Shown here piece after piece: positions 10,791 through 21,713 of a stretch of 64,000 nt of DNA. The notes below the pieces were generated by a model. That model was not told where the DNA came from, made no database searches, and was given only the letters and a program-made list of their open reading frames with translations. Numbering within the stretch: the stretch's first letter is position 1; each line of letters starts with the position of its first letter. Made by a program: the position numbers and the translations under genes. The DNA is from Prunus persica. Taxonomy: Eukaryota; Streptophyta; Magnoliopsida; Rosales; Rosaceae. Location: positions 9,904,294 to 9,968,293 of the forward strand of contig NC_034012.1 of the NCBI RefSeq assembly GCF_000346465.2, given 5' to 3'.

Positions 10791-11674
10791 GACTCCTAGT
10801 CGGAATGGGCTTGAGATTCCTTGTAGCTAAAGGAACCCCAACCGCTTTAAATATGAGGCTCTTCCTTGCTTGTCTTCAAACCGCAAGAAACACTTCCCAT
10901 ATTCCAAAGAAAGGTTCTTTGAAAATCGTCTGCTTACCAAGGGAGAGAGTGCATCTTTAGGTAAGATATATATATATGTATATATATATGTATATTTATA
11001 TATGTATGTATATTTATATATATATATATATATGTATATTTGTATATATATTTTGTCTTCTTGGCTGCGGGTCCAGCATGGGGAGCTTTGGCAGCAAGGT
11101 GAAGTGGTCTGCTAAAGGAGGCATGCGAGCTTGGTGTGTGCTGGTGAGCCAAGATGGCAGCAAGAGGTGCTGTCGCAAGCTTGAGTTCAACTAGAAGCGT
11201 GCCTGCTGTTGACGGGCTTGGTGCGCACGGGTAGGCATGGCTAGAATAGGTGCGCAAGGGCTGGCCTTGCATGGACTGAGGCTGCACTGTTGGGCGCGAG
11301 CTGGAGGAAGCAAAGCAGGCCTGGGTTGGAGTTGGATGACTGCTGGGCTAGTGGCGTGAGCTGGGCCGCGTGTGCTGTGCGCTAATTGGGCTGCAGGACT
11401 GGAGCGAACAAGAGCAAGCCCGTGCTGGAATGGGATGCGAGCAGGGCTGAAGGCGCGAACTGGGCTGCTGCGTCGATGGGCCTCGTGTGCTGTGTGCCAA
11501 GTGGGCTCGAGCTGGCAGGCACTGGGCTCCTCTGCAGATTGGGCTGCAGCTTGCTAGACCCCTTTTTTGTTGTTTTTGTTGTGTTTTTTTTTTTTCTGTT
11601 GCTGCTTTTTTTTTTCACGAACTAGGAATTTTAACGCCATTCTCATCGCTATTTTTTGCAGCTGCTCAACGACC
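10791..11674. other. No gene seen; junction zone left of gypsy element 2
   Basis: It holds an AT microsatellite (10966-11056) and then about 550 bp of GC-rich DNA with many GCTGG and GGGCTG words. Short ORFs here have low complexity and no family features. A 3' LTR for element 2 is expected here but nothing resembles 24199-24850, so that end is lost. ATTTTTTGCAG just before 11661 looks like a splice acceptor ahead of the extra ORF. Confidence 0.5.
10966..11056. repeat. TA-rich microsatellite
   Basis: Mixed TATATA and TGTATA units over about 90 bp. Short repeats of Tyr and Ile in translated frames are artefacts of it. Confidence 0.9.
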
Positions 11675-13945
11675 ATGTCTTTTGAAAGAAAGAGCCGATC
11701 ACCAAGCTCAAAAGTGCCCTTGTACCTGTGGGGCGGTTCTCAAGTTCCCAAAGAGAAGTTTGTGGCCAATTTGCACCGTGTCACCACCGAGGCCCAGTTC
11801 AAAACGTGGCGTGCCCTTTTCGACTCCGCTATACCCAAGGATGTGCATGTCAAGTTGGCAGAGCCCTCGTCTGACAGTATACCTCGTGTGGATCCGAACA
11901 ATCCAGGCGCTAGGATTATCACGTTTCGCCCCTTCTATTTCTCGCTGGGTTTCACGTTTCCGCTGTCGAAATTTTTCAGGGAGGTGTTCTGCTACATGGA
12001 ATGTGCCCCGAGCCAGTGTACTCCGAATGTTTATCGGGCGGTCATCTGTTTTGAAAATTTGAGCCGCTTCTTTCAGCTGGATTTGACCGTGCATGAGTTC
12101 TTCTACTTCTTTGAGGTGAGACGCTTTGAGAAATATGCCCAACTTCGCGCACGCGAAACCCAAGGTGTTTTATAGTCTGAGTCAGGGCGATCATGTGTGG
12201 AGCAAGGATGTTCTGGAGGTCAGCGGCAGATGGGAAGGGGAGGTTAACGACGGTCCGCTCGTTCCTCTCACCTACTACGATGGTAAGTTTCATTCCTCTG
12301 ATCTGCTACTGTTGCCATGGAATTCTTTGCTGTGTCTGACTAACTTTTGTCTTATGCTTGCAGATGATGCCATCCAAAAGAAGCTCGTTCTCGACCCGGA
12401 CATGACGAAGGTTCGAAAAGCTTTGAGCATCCCCGCCAAGTTTCATGAATGGCGCTGGCTGTTGAGCGAACATCGGAAGAAAGTCGGTGGCCTACCCCCT
12501 GCTGAAGATATTGAAAGGTGGAAGTCGCGCTGCTTGGAGCTAAGTGACTTGCCAGTTGAGCAGGAGGAGTCATCGACTGAGTCCCCCGAGAATGGGAAAG
12601 CGTGCAGTAGCTCTGCTCGAGATGAAGCTGCAGTTTCACGATCAGTGGATACGTCTTCACAGTGAAGGCAGCTAAGATCTTCTCTTGCCACGAACAAGTC
12701 TTCTACAAGGGAAGTCTCGCTTGCTCAGAAGGCCAATATGGGAGTTGCTCCTGCCTCGTCTGCCGGGATCAAACGCCTCGTCAACAAGAACAACAAGAAG
12801 GCCAATGACATGCAAGAGGTTCGGGAAATTCGGCTCAAGTCTCTGCCCGTACTGCTTAAGCCCCTTGATCTGCCATGTAAGGAAGCCGCTGGGAAGCAAG
12901 GTTTGGGTAGTCTGTGCCGATCTGGGAATCAAGCTGAGAGGACTGTACCTCTGCCTAGCAACCATGACTCATCTGCAGGGCCACGAATAGTCAAGCGCGG
13001 GGCTGACTCAATTTTGCAAGTTGCAACCAAAAGAGCTAAAGAGTCGTCTGCTCGAGCGAACAGTCCTCCAATTGCACGAACTACCGGTCCGGGAATTGGT
13101 GACAGCTCTGCTTGGGGCGAGCCCGTGTCTGATCTGCTGAAAACAAGCTTTCTGTCAAGTCCATCTGCTTGCGCTAAGCTAGTTGATCACGTGTATTGAG
13201 CTGATGACCTTTGTGCTTTCTCGAGCCTTCCCTTGGATAAGCAAGAAGAAGCTGCCATGTATCACCTTCAAAAAGGAATGGTTTTTGCTGTTGGGGTTAT
13301 ACGGAACTCGCGTGATGTTGCCCCCTCTTCTGCCCTGCTTGACGAGCTGGTGAAGAAGAATGCCGACCTGACTGACAAGCTCTCAAACAAGCGGATTCGC
13401 CATAACGCGAGGATTTCCGAGATGAAGGAGAGTATGTCCGTGCTCAAGAGTTCTGTTGGCCAAAAGGATGGTGAACTCAAGTCTCTCATGGCTACCCTGC
13501 TCGAACGCAAGAAAGCCTACTTCTGCCTCGAACGTAATCATGCTGCTTTGGCCCAGGATCGTGACAAACTGCTGGTCAAGTTTGATACCCATGTGGAAGC
13601 CACGGAGGCATCCAAGCAAGAGATTGCTGCTAATGCGTACAAGCTGGGATACCTGGATTGCCAGAATGGTGCTTCTCCTTGCTGCCCTCTCGAAGATGAT
13701 GATAGTGAGCAGTTTGGTCTTGACCTACCCCTGCTCAGAGTGAGTAGGTAGATGTTGTAGATGCAGAAGCAGCTAAAGAGCAGATAGCAGATGAAGCTAC
13801 AATTAAGGAAGACAAACGCCAAGGTGGGTCAGCTGATGAGGCTAAGGCGGATGCGAAGGAGCAGGCAGCCGAGGCGGTTGAACAAGTTGTGCCGGTTGGG
13901 TAGAATGAGGCTGTTGCCAGCGCAGCTGAGGATGTGATCGGCTAA
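11675..13945 (+). pseudogene. Antisense extra ORF of gypsy element 2, decayed
   Basis: Starts at Met 11675 (MSFERKSRSPSS). An N-terminal globular domain carries FYFSLGFTFPLSKFFREV, NVYRAVICFENLSRFF and FYFFEVRRF, which fits the plant gypsy-type transposon protein family (Transposase_28-like). A second part has GDHVWSKDVLEVSGRWEGEV and then a likely 81-bp intron (12283-12363, GTAAGT to TTGCAG), then KFHEWRWLLSEHRKK. The C-terminal half is hydrophilic and becomes a coiled coil (13233-13650), with an acidic Ala/Glu-rich tail to 13945. Breaks: a frameshift near 12150 and stops at 12663, 13197, 13749 (bypassed by a frame change) and near 13900. It lies antisense to pol, as in element 1. Function unknown. 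Confidence 0.72.
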
Positions 13946-15102
13946 GGGTCATCTGCTGAAGTTCCCTAGTAGTTGTAGTTCATTTTTGCTATTTTTGAAC
14001 TTTCTTATTTTCTTTCAATAAGTGGTCTTTGGTTGACCATCTTACTTCTTGTTGAACTTGGCTGATTGGCCGCTTTGTTATGAAATTTTCAGTTGTCTTT
14101 CAAACTTCAATTCTCATCGTATCTTGTAAGTGTGTGTCCGAAGACATAGCACTTGAAAGAGACTCCATTGAGTTTGTACTTGTGAAGTAGCTTGCCTGCA
14201 ATGGAGATAAGGCTCGTCGCCTGTGTGTGTATGTCGGGGACATAACGCTTGAAAAAGACTCCATTGAGTTTGTGCTTTGTGGAGCAGCTTGCCTGCAATA
14301 GAGGTAAGGCTTGTCGCCTGTGTGCGTATGTCGGGGACATAACGCTTGAAAAAGACTCCATTGAGTTTGTGCTCTGATGAGCAGCTTGTCTGCAATTAAG
14401 GTAAGGCTTGTCGCCTGTGTGCGTATGTCAGGGACATAGCACTTGAAAAAGACTCCATTGAGTTTGTGCTTCGAGGAGCAGCTTGTTTGCAATGGAGTTA
14501 AGGCTTGCCACCTATGTGTATATGTCGGGGACATAGCGCTTGAAAAAGACTCCATTGAGTTTGTGCTCCGAGGAGCAGCTTGTCTGCAATGGAGGTAAGG
14601 CTTGCGGCCCGTGTGCGTATGTCGGGGACATAGCGCTTGAAAAAGACTGCATCGAGTTTGTGCTCCGAGGAGCAGCTTCTCTGCAATGGAGGTAAGGCTT
14701 GTCGCCTGTGTGCGCATGTCGGGGACATAGCGCTTGAAAAAGACTCCATTGAGTTTGTGCTCCGAGGAGCAGCATATCTGCAATGGAGGTAAAGCTTGTT
14801 GCCCGTGTGCGTATGTCTAGGACATAGCGCTTAAAAAAGGACTCCATTGAGTTTGTGCTCCGAGGAGCAGCTTGTCTGCAGTGGAGTTAAGGCTTGTTGC
14901 CTGTATGTATATGTTTGTGGGACATAATGCTCGAAAAAGTACTTCATTGAAAAGCTTGATCTTGTATTGATGTTGGTGTGAATACATCGCTTTATTGAAT
15001 AAAGGAAATTAACAACTTAGGTAACATCAAAAGCAGTTTGTCTTCAATGGAAGTACGGGAGGCTCGTCGTCTGCTAGGAGTCGAGCTGGTAAGCGAAGAG
15101 CT
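13946..15102. other. Noncoding spacer with minisatellite, gypsy element 2
   Basis: It separates the convergent ends of the extra ORF (+) and pol (-). TTTCAATAAGTGG at about 14015 is a possible polyadenylation region for the extra ORF. Most of the rest is a 97-bp tandem repeat. No coding is seen. Confidence 0.7.
14130..14950. repeat. 97-bp minisatellite, 8-9 copies
   Basis: The phrase TCCATTGAGTTTGTGCT recurs at 14164, 14260, 14357, 14454, 14551, 14649, 14745 and 14843, with a degenerate copy near 14943. Spacing is 96-98 bp. Copies share TGTCGGGGACATAGCGCTTG and GAGCAGCTTGTCTGCAATGG. As 97 is not a multiple of 3, long - strand frames that cycle through the repeat are artefacts, not genes. Confidence 0.95.
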
Positions 15103-18100
15103 TCATGAATAGTATCTCTGAAGGTGGTGGGCATTCCATTGTCTTGGAATTTCCTTCCCTTCTAGAGTGTCGAGGGTATAACTTCCTCTACCTCCAGATC
15201 GGCTGATCATGTAGGGGCCTTCCCAGTTTGGCTTCATCTTCTTTGACCCTTACCTCGGTGATGTGATGAAAGTTTTTCTAAGCACAAGGTCTCCAGGCCG
15301 AAACTGTCTGATCTTGGCCTTCTTGTTATAGTAAGACGTCAACTGCTGCTGGTAGGCGGCAACTCGAACAATGGCCTTTTCTCGTTCTTCTTCGAGCAGA
15401 TCAAGGTTGATTCTCATCTGCCTGCAGTTTTGTTCAAGACTGCCCATAGGCCAAGGAAAACGGTGTCTCTCCGGTCGATCTCCTTTTGGTTGTGCGATAA
15501 GCCCATAGAACTCCTGGCAGCTCGTCGATTCATTTTCCTTCTGCGCCTTCCAGTCTTTTCTTTAGGCAGTCCAGCACGATCTTGTTGGATGCCTCTGCTT
15601 GGCCATTGCTTTGCGGGTATCTGGGAGTTGACAGGTGTTGATTGATGCCATACTTCGCAAGGAATGCAGTGATCTGCCTGCCCACGAACTGTGTACCATT
15701 GTCGGTAACTATCAATTGAGGGCAACCGAATCTGCAAATGATGTTCTTCCAGATGAACCGTTCAACGTCAGCTTCCTTGGTAGAAGATGAAGCCTCGACC
15801 TCGATCCATTTGGTGAAGTAATCAGTGGCAACGATCATCATCTCCTTATTGGCAGGTGCTATCGGCATAGGTCCCACTAAGTCAATGGCCCACTACATGA
15901 AAGGCCATGGACTGTTCTGCAGATGGTATTCCTCAGCTGGTAAGCCAGGGATCGGCTTGTACCGTTGGCATCGATCACATCTTCGAGCATACTTCGTGGA
16001 GTCTTTACGCATGGTAGGCCAAAAATAGCCGATGCTGAGAGCCTTCTGAGCAAACTACCTGCCCCCAGCGTGATTTCCACATTCGCCGCCGTGTATTTTG
16101 CAGAGAACCTCGAGCGTTTGCGAGTACTTGATGCAAGTGAAATGAGGCCCGTAGTATGATCTGCGGATAAGCGTGTCGCCTTTCATGTAATATCTTGCAG
16201 CCTTCTGCTTGATTTTCCTGGCATCGGCCGTGTCCTGCGGGAAGTTTTCATTCACTAGGTAGTCAATGATGGGTTATTGCCAGCTAGGATCCTCGTTGAT
16301 CTGCATCAGGTCCGGTTGTTCTGCCTCTTCTATGCTAGGCTGGTCAAGGTGTTCGACCGGGATGGAGGGTCTGAATTGGGTATCCAGTGCTGATCCTAAG
16401 CTTGCCAGTGCATCTGCGTGCGCGTTCTCTGCTCGGGGCACCTGCTGGATAGTGAAGGTAGGAAACGCCTTCAACAGCTCTTGGACTTTGTCAAGGTACA
16501 AGATTATCCTTGGGTGCTTCGCCATGTATTCTCCTAAGGCTTGACTTGTGATCAGCTGCGAATCCGAGTAGATGGCCAGCTTCTTGATTGATAACTCTTT
16601 TGCCAAGCGCAAGCCAGCGAGCAATACCTCGTACTCTGCCTCGTTTTGAAGCCGGGAAGCCAAGTGTGATAGCTAGCTCTAACAGGGTTCCATCCTGGGT
16701 GACGATGGCGACGCCTGCTCCAGCTCCTTGCTGGTTCAATGCTCCATCTACGCGTAGTTGCCACATGTCTCTGGGTTGGTCAGGTTCCGCGGAGTTCTTG
16801 TCTGCTCTTGGACTTTCCTTCTTTTTGCTGACCAGCTTCTCTTCTTCGACTGATGGTGTGAACTCTGCAATAAAGTCTGCTAAGGCTTGGGCTTTTATTG
16901 CAGTCTTTGGCCGGTAGAGAAGGTCGTATTGGCTTAGCTCTATTGCTCACTTCATGAGCCGCTGAGAAGCATTAGGGCTGTGGAGGATTGATCTCAAAGG
17001 AAAGTCAGTCATAACGATTACTCAGTGAGCTTGGTAATAAGGTCGCAGCTTTCTTGCGGAAACGACAAGGGCCGAAATGAGCTTCTCCAATTTTGGGTAG
17101 CGAGTCTCTGCATCGAGGAGAGCTTTTGACATATAGAATATCGGATGTTGGGCCCCAAGTTCTTCTTGGATGAGAGCTGAGCTGACGGCCGAGTTAGACA
17201 CTGCCAGGTACATGAACAAGTCTTCACCAGGAACTGGCTTCGAGAGCAAGGGAGGTGAAGTAAGGTACGTCTTTAGACTCTGGAAAGCTACTTCGCACTC
17301 TTCGTCCCACTTGTCTTTTTGCCCATTCTTCAAAGCTTTGGAGAATGGTCTGCACTTGTCGGTAGACTTCAAGAGGAATCGGTTGAAGACTGCTGCTCTG
17401 CCTGTCAGACTTTGTATTTACTTCACTGTGGAAGGTGACTTCATCTCGAGAATGGCTTTAATTTGGCGTGGGTGTGCCTCTATACCTCGTTGTGTGACTA
17501 AGTACCCTAGGAATCGGCCGGATGATACACCGAACGTGCATTTACTTGGATTCAGCTTCATGCGGTATTGGCGGAGCAGGCTGAATGCCTCGACGAGGTT
17601 TTTGAGGTGGTCTCCAGGCTTGGGGGCTTTGACCAGCATATCATCCACGTAGACTTCCATGGTTCTACCGATCTGCTCCTTGAAAATCTTATTCACGAGT
17701 CTTTGATATGTTGTTCCAGCGTTCTTCAACCCAAAGGGCATGACCTTGTAGCAGTAGGTCCCTCTCTCGATGATGAAAGAGGTCTTCGCCTTGTCATCGT
17801 CGTACATCATAATTTGATTATAGCCGGACTAGGCATCCATGAAGCTGAGCAGCTGGTTGCTGGAAGTTGAATCCACGAGTTGGTCGATCCTCAGCAATGG
17901 GAAGTTGTCTTTAGGGCATGCTTTGTTGAGGTCGGTGTAATCGACGCACACTCTCCATTTGCCCTTTTCTTGTTTTGCCACCAGAACGACGTTGGCCAGC
18001 CATTCTGAGTAGGAGACCTCTTCAATAAATCCGGCAGCTAGAAGCTTGTCGATCTCGGCTTCAATGATCGCGACTCACTCGGGAGCGAAGTGACGTCTCT

Positions 18101-19101
18101 TCTGCACCACGGGCTTGCTGGCAGGGTTGACATGTAGGCGGTGGCAGATGATGTTTGGGTCGATGCCGGGCATGTCAGATGGTGACCACGCGAACATGTC
18201 TTTGTTGTTTTAGAGGAAGGTGGTCAGCTCCACCTTCTCGTCTGGGCTTAGGTGCAAGCTGATCCGCGCTTTCTTGTCTGGCTAGTTAGGATCGAGGAGT
18301 ACTAACTCAACGTCTTCCTCAGGCTTCCAACCTTCTTCAAGGGAGCCTTCCGGGCGGATTTCCTCATCTCGATCCTTCTTGTTTGGATTCTTGCGCGAGC
18401 CGATCTGCGCTTCCTTGTCTGGCTGGTTAGGATCAGGGAGTACTAACTCGACATCATCCTCAGGCTTCCAACCCTTTTCGGGGAGTCTTCCGGGCGGATT
18501 CCCTCGCCTTGATCCTGGCTCATTAATTGCTATTGTGGGGTAGCAGCTCCCTTCTCGTTCGAGCTTGCTTGTTTGCTGGGAGCGCTTCGTGCCTCGTTGG
18601 CAGCTTGCATTACTGGTGTGAACTGCAACTGCTTGCTCTTCTTGAGCCCTTAAGCTGTGCATCTTCTTGCCATGGCTTGGTCACTATTGATTTGCCCGAT
18701 TCCGCCTCCAGGGATGGGGTAGCATATGTGATGGCCTCGATCTTGCTGATTCACGGTCAGCCCAAGATTCCGTTGTATGGGGAGATCTCGTCGATGACCA
18801 TGAAGGTTTGCGAGCAGACCATTGGGGGTGAGTGGACGTTAAGGTCGATCGTTCCAACAGTGATTGATGTGGCCCCATTCAAGCCGGTGAGCGACCTGGA
18901 AATTTTGCTAATCTTGGGCTCCAATCCCATCTGTTGGATGACAGATAGTTGCAGGATGTTGGCTGCGCTGCCCTCATCCGCATGAATTCACTCGATCACA
19001 GCTTGTTCAATATGAATGCAGATGACTAGGGCATCATTATGCGGCAGGTCAAGCTCGATCAAGTCTTTCTTCTGGAAACCAATGATGGGTGTATCCACAA
19101 T
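15103..19101 (-). pseudogene. pol: Broken pol of gypsy element 2 (PR-RT-RH-RH-IN)
   Basis: From the right: protease (PHNDALVI, then ADEGSAANIL in place of the usual DxGSS), a linker with a duplicated segment, and reverse transcriptase (18240-17450: WRVCVDYTDLNKACP, YVDDML). The RT-linked RNase H follows, then a second RNase H with DGALN, NEAEYEVLLAG, SDSQL and HADALASLG. The integrase has HHCC-like residues and a full D,D,E triad (TDYFTKW, TDNGTQF, NGQAEASNK). A C-terminal module ends with NWEGPYMI and WNAHHLQRYY, just before the stop at 15105-15103. No chromodomain. Many in-frame stops (near 18980, 18770, 18210, 18080, 17830, 17415, 17030, 16260, 15890) and frameshifts near 16650 and 15500 make it dead. 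In frame with gag before the solo LTR landed. Confidence 0.88.
18281..18562. repeat. 141-bp tandem duplication in the PR-RT linker
   Basis: GCTAGTTAGGATC at 18281 and GCTGGTTAGGATC at 18422 start two similar 141-bp units. On the - strand each encodes 47 residues with GWKPE.DVELVL and DPN.PDK. The duplication keeps frame and lengthens the protease-RT spacer. Confidence 0.85.
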
Positions 19102-19362
19102 GACTGTGTAACACCCCGACCCCAAATTTCCCCAAATTTAACCCTTAATTAATTATTTAATTATTTAAGGGTATTTTAGTCATATTTTTAACCGGAGAGA
19201 GTTTGGGGCCGTGACTTGTATTTTTGGATAGGTCGTACTGAGATGAGTTCATAGACACGTAGTGGGCTCGAATCGGAGTTGTAACGAGAGAGATATGGTC
19301 AAAAGAAGCCCAGTGGCACAATCGTAAATATTTCGAAATGAGATTTTTTTATAAAAATCTGG

Positions 19363-19365
<3 letters not shown>

Positions 19366-19430
<65 letters not shown>
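19366..19430. repeat. (CT)n microsatellite
   Basis: More than 30 CT units inside the solo LTR. It is the source of Ser-Leu or Arg-Glu runs in translated frames. Confidence 0.97.
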
Positions 19431-19431
<1 letters not shown>

Positions 19432-20639
19432 TCCCCCGCGGGTCTCTCTCTCTCCTCTCCCTCGCGCGCGACAGCCGGCCACGTTTTGGCCGGCCGTGCT
19501 CTCCTCCGGCCACCAATGACGACGGGACCGGTACCAAAATGACCGGGCCATCGTCCTCTTCCTACCCCAGCCAGCCCCCGCCTCCAGCCGCCGCGGTTTC
19601 GCCGGAATTTGGAGAGGAAGCGGCCGAGGTCGCCCGATCTTCACAGCCGCCGATCTCCCTCCTCCAGCCACCAATTCCGCCGACCCAGGTATGGATTTTG
19701 AACCTCTCGAGCTGCTCTAGCTGCCTGTTGGGTAGGATTAGATCGATTCGTAGCGTAGGCAATTCGATTTTCGAATTGAAAATTGGCCGAACTTCGGCCG
19801 CCGTGATCGGCCATTTCCGGCCACTTTTTGGGGTAGGCCCAAGAACAAAAGTTGCTCCAAATAGGGTGTTATACCTAGGGTAGGAGTTTGGAGCCGTGGT
19901 TTTGAGAGTTTCCGGCGAAGCGTAATCGCTTTGGGCACCCACGCGCTGCCAGCGCGTGCGGCGGCGCATGGGCACTGTAGAAAAGTAGTGATGTGTTCCG
20001 ATGAGATCCTTAGGTTGTCACGAGTGCGTAGGATTTCGCGGATCTCAATTCGGACGTCGTTTGACTATCGAACGGATATTCGCATATTGCGCATCTGGGT
20101 TCTATAGGTTGGGACCGTCGGATGGTCCCAAATTTAATATATATTAATCTAGGTATTTATAGGATCGTGTAGGAATTTACGGATCGTGAATCGGAGCCCC
20201 GGATGTTCCGAATAATAATTTTAAGTTTATATTTTATATTAACCGTCAGATCGTGCGATCGTGAGCAATCCGACCGTCCGATCTGAACCAAACTTGCAGG
20301 ACAAGTGTCCTATACCTGGTAGAACCCATAGGGACTTCCGGATCGGAAATTAGAGGTCGTGGGTTCTGCAGGTCCGGTTGACCAGGGTTAGAGTAGTTTG
20401 ACCCTTGGTTGACCGTGAGTCTTCCGGAGTAATCTCACCTTTTTAAAGGGGGATTATCGGGTGCTAGACCATGGTGGAGGACTACACAATATTAGAATTT
20501 ATTTATATATATAACTATAAATTATATATGGCTGTACAAGGGTACAACAGAGTCTAGAATGTCAGTTTGGAGTGCTATATGCACTACTTTAGTTACCTCC
20601 CCGAATTTTGGAATTACTACAAGTACCACCAAGTGAAAG

Positions 20640-21105
20640 TTAGGTCCCACGTGGCGTAGGTTATCCGGCGTTGGGACAGACCCCATACGTGGCGTTGGTT
20701 GTACCGGCGTATGGGGAGATTTGCAATATGATGTTCAGGTCTCACGTGGCGTAGGTTATCCGGCGTTGAGACAGGCCCCATACGTGGCGTTGGTTGTACC
20801 GGCATATGGGGAGCTATTGTGATATTGAGTTGAGGTCGCACGTGGCGTAGGTTATCCGGCGTGTCGACAAACCCCATACGTGGCGTTGGTTGTACCGGCG
20901 TATGGGGAGATTTGTGTTATGATGTTGAGGTCCCGCGTGGCGTAGGTTATCCGGCGTTGGGACAGGCCCCATACGTGGCGTTGGTTGTACCGGCGTATAG
21001 GGAGTTATGTGATAGTATGGCATGGTCGCACGTGGCGTAGGTTATCCGGCGTGTTGACAGGCCCCATATGTGGCGTTGGTTGTACCGGCGTATGGGGAGA
21101 TTATA
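20640..21105. repeat. 95-bp tandem repeat, 5 copies, each with two related halves
   Basis: Starts at 20649, 20743, 20839, 20934 and 21029. Each unit holds CGTGGCGTAGGTTATCCGGC and then, about 47 bp on, CGTGGCGTTGGTTGTACCGG. The array thus arose from a 47-bp ancestor that doubled, diverged and then amplified as a pair. It lies in the 3' third of the solo LTR. Confidence 0.93.
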
Positions 21106-21713
21106 TGAAATACAGAGAAATGAAATAAGGTATCGCCCAAGTGTGGAATTGAGTTATAAGGAAGAACTACGTGTGGCTTGATCCCTCAAGGAGGGTACGT
21201 AGGCAGCCTAAGGTTATTAGGTGCAGCCGCAGACTAAATGTTAGACACGTTGTTTTAGAGAGATTGATTTGGACCTTGTGGTTGGTCCTGAAATTTAGGT
21301 GAAAATGTGATTGTGTTAGGAGGCTAAAACCTCATATATTGAAATGTGAAGGGTTAAGTGATGCATGTTGAAATTTAATAGTCATAAGTTATATTTGAAT
21401 TTAGTGTTTGCCTTGTTTAAGGCATGAATTGTTTTATTAGCGTGTTTGGTAGTTTGTTGAGAATTATTAGAAGGCCGAAGGCCATTTATGTGAATTTGAA
21501 TGAGATTATATTGTGCATGCTGCCCGTTGGTGATATTAAATGCGTTTGTATGCAGGTTGAAATTTTGGGAAATGTCCAATTTATAGGGGAGACTCTGCCG
21601 AAATTTCAGCAGGAAGTCTCGGTCTTTAGTGATTGGGTCTGACATCGGAGTGATGTCAGGAATTCCAAAGGGTTCGTCTCGGGTTTTGAGAAAATTCGGG
21701 GCGGGTCCTTTCA

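Larger units (their letters stand above)
19107..21713. mobile_element. Solo LTR of a third gypsy-type family
   Basis: Starts TGTAACACCCCGACCCC and ends CCTTTCA. It is flanked on both sides by GACTG (19102-19106 and 21714-21718). Removing it with one TSD copy restores a continuous gag-protease reading frame on the - strand. It has no internal coding domain, primer site or polypurine tract, so it is a 2607-bp LTR left by recombination between the two LTRs of an inserted element. It contains a CT microsatellite and a 95-bp repeat array. A degenerate relative lies at 44814-45625. Confidence 0.92.

Noticed and set aside
11372..11625. Short frames in the GC-rich stretch before 11675
   Set aside because: Low-complexity Trp/Ala/Gly-rich frames in several phases, with no family features or conservation seen.
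10791..11674. A left LTR for gypsy element 2
   Set aside because: No stretch resembles 24199-24850 and no TGTGGGAA or TTTGGTCCCA ends occur, so it was treated as lost.
14100..14847. Long overlapping - strand frames with repeated MESFSSAMSPTY and KLNGVFFKRYVPD
   Set aside because: They are the three frames of the 97-bp minisatellite read through in turn. The unit is not a multiple of 3 and no start, domain or promoter supports a protein.
14130..14950. Regular repeats considered as a CRISPR array
   Set aside because: The repeats are directly adjacent 97-bp units without unique spacers, inside a plant retrotransposon.
19338..19883. 181-residue + frame beginning FYKNLVFSLSLSLS
   Set aside because: It is driven by the CT microsatellite and lies in a solo LTR; no domain.
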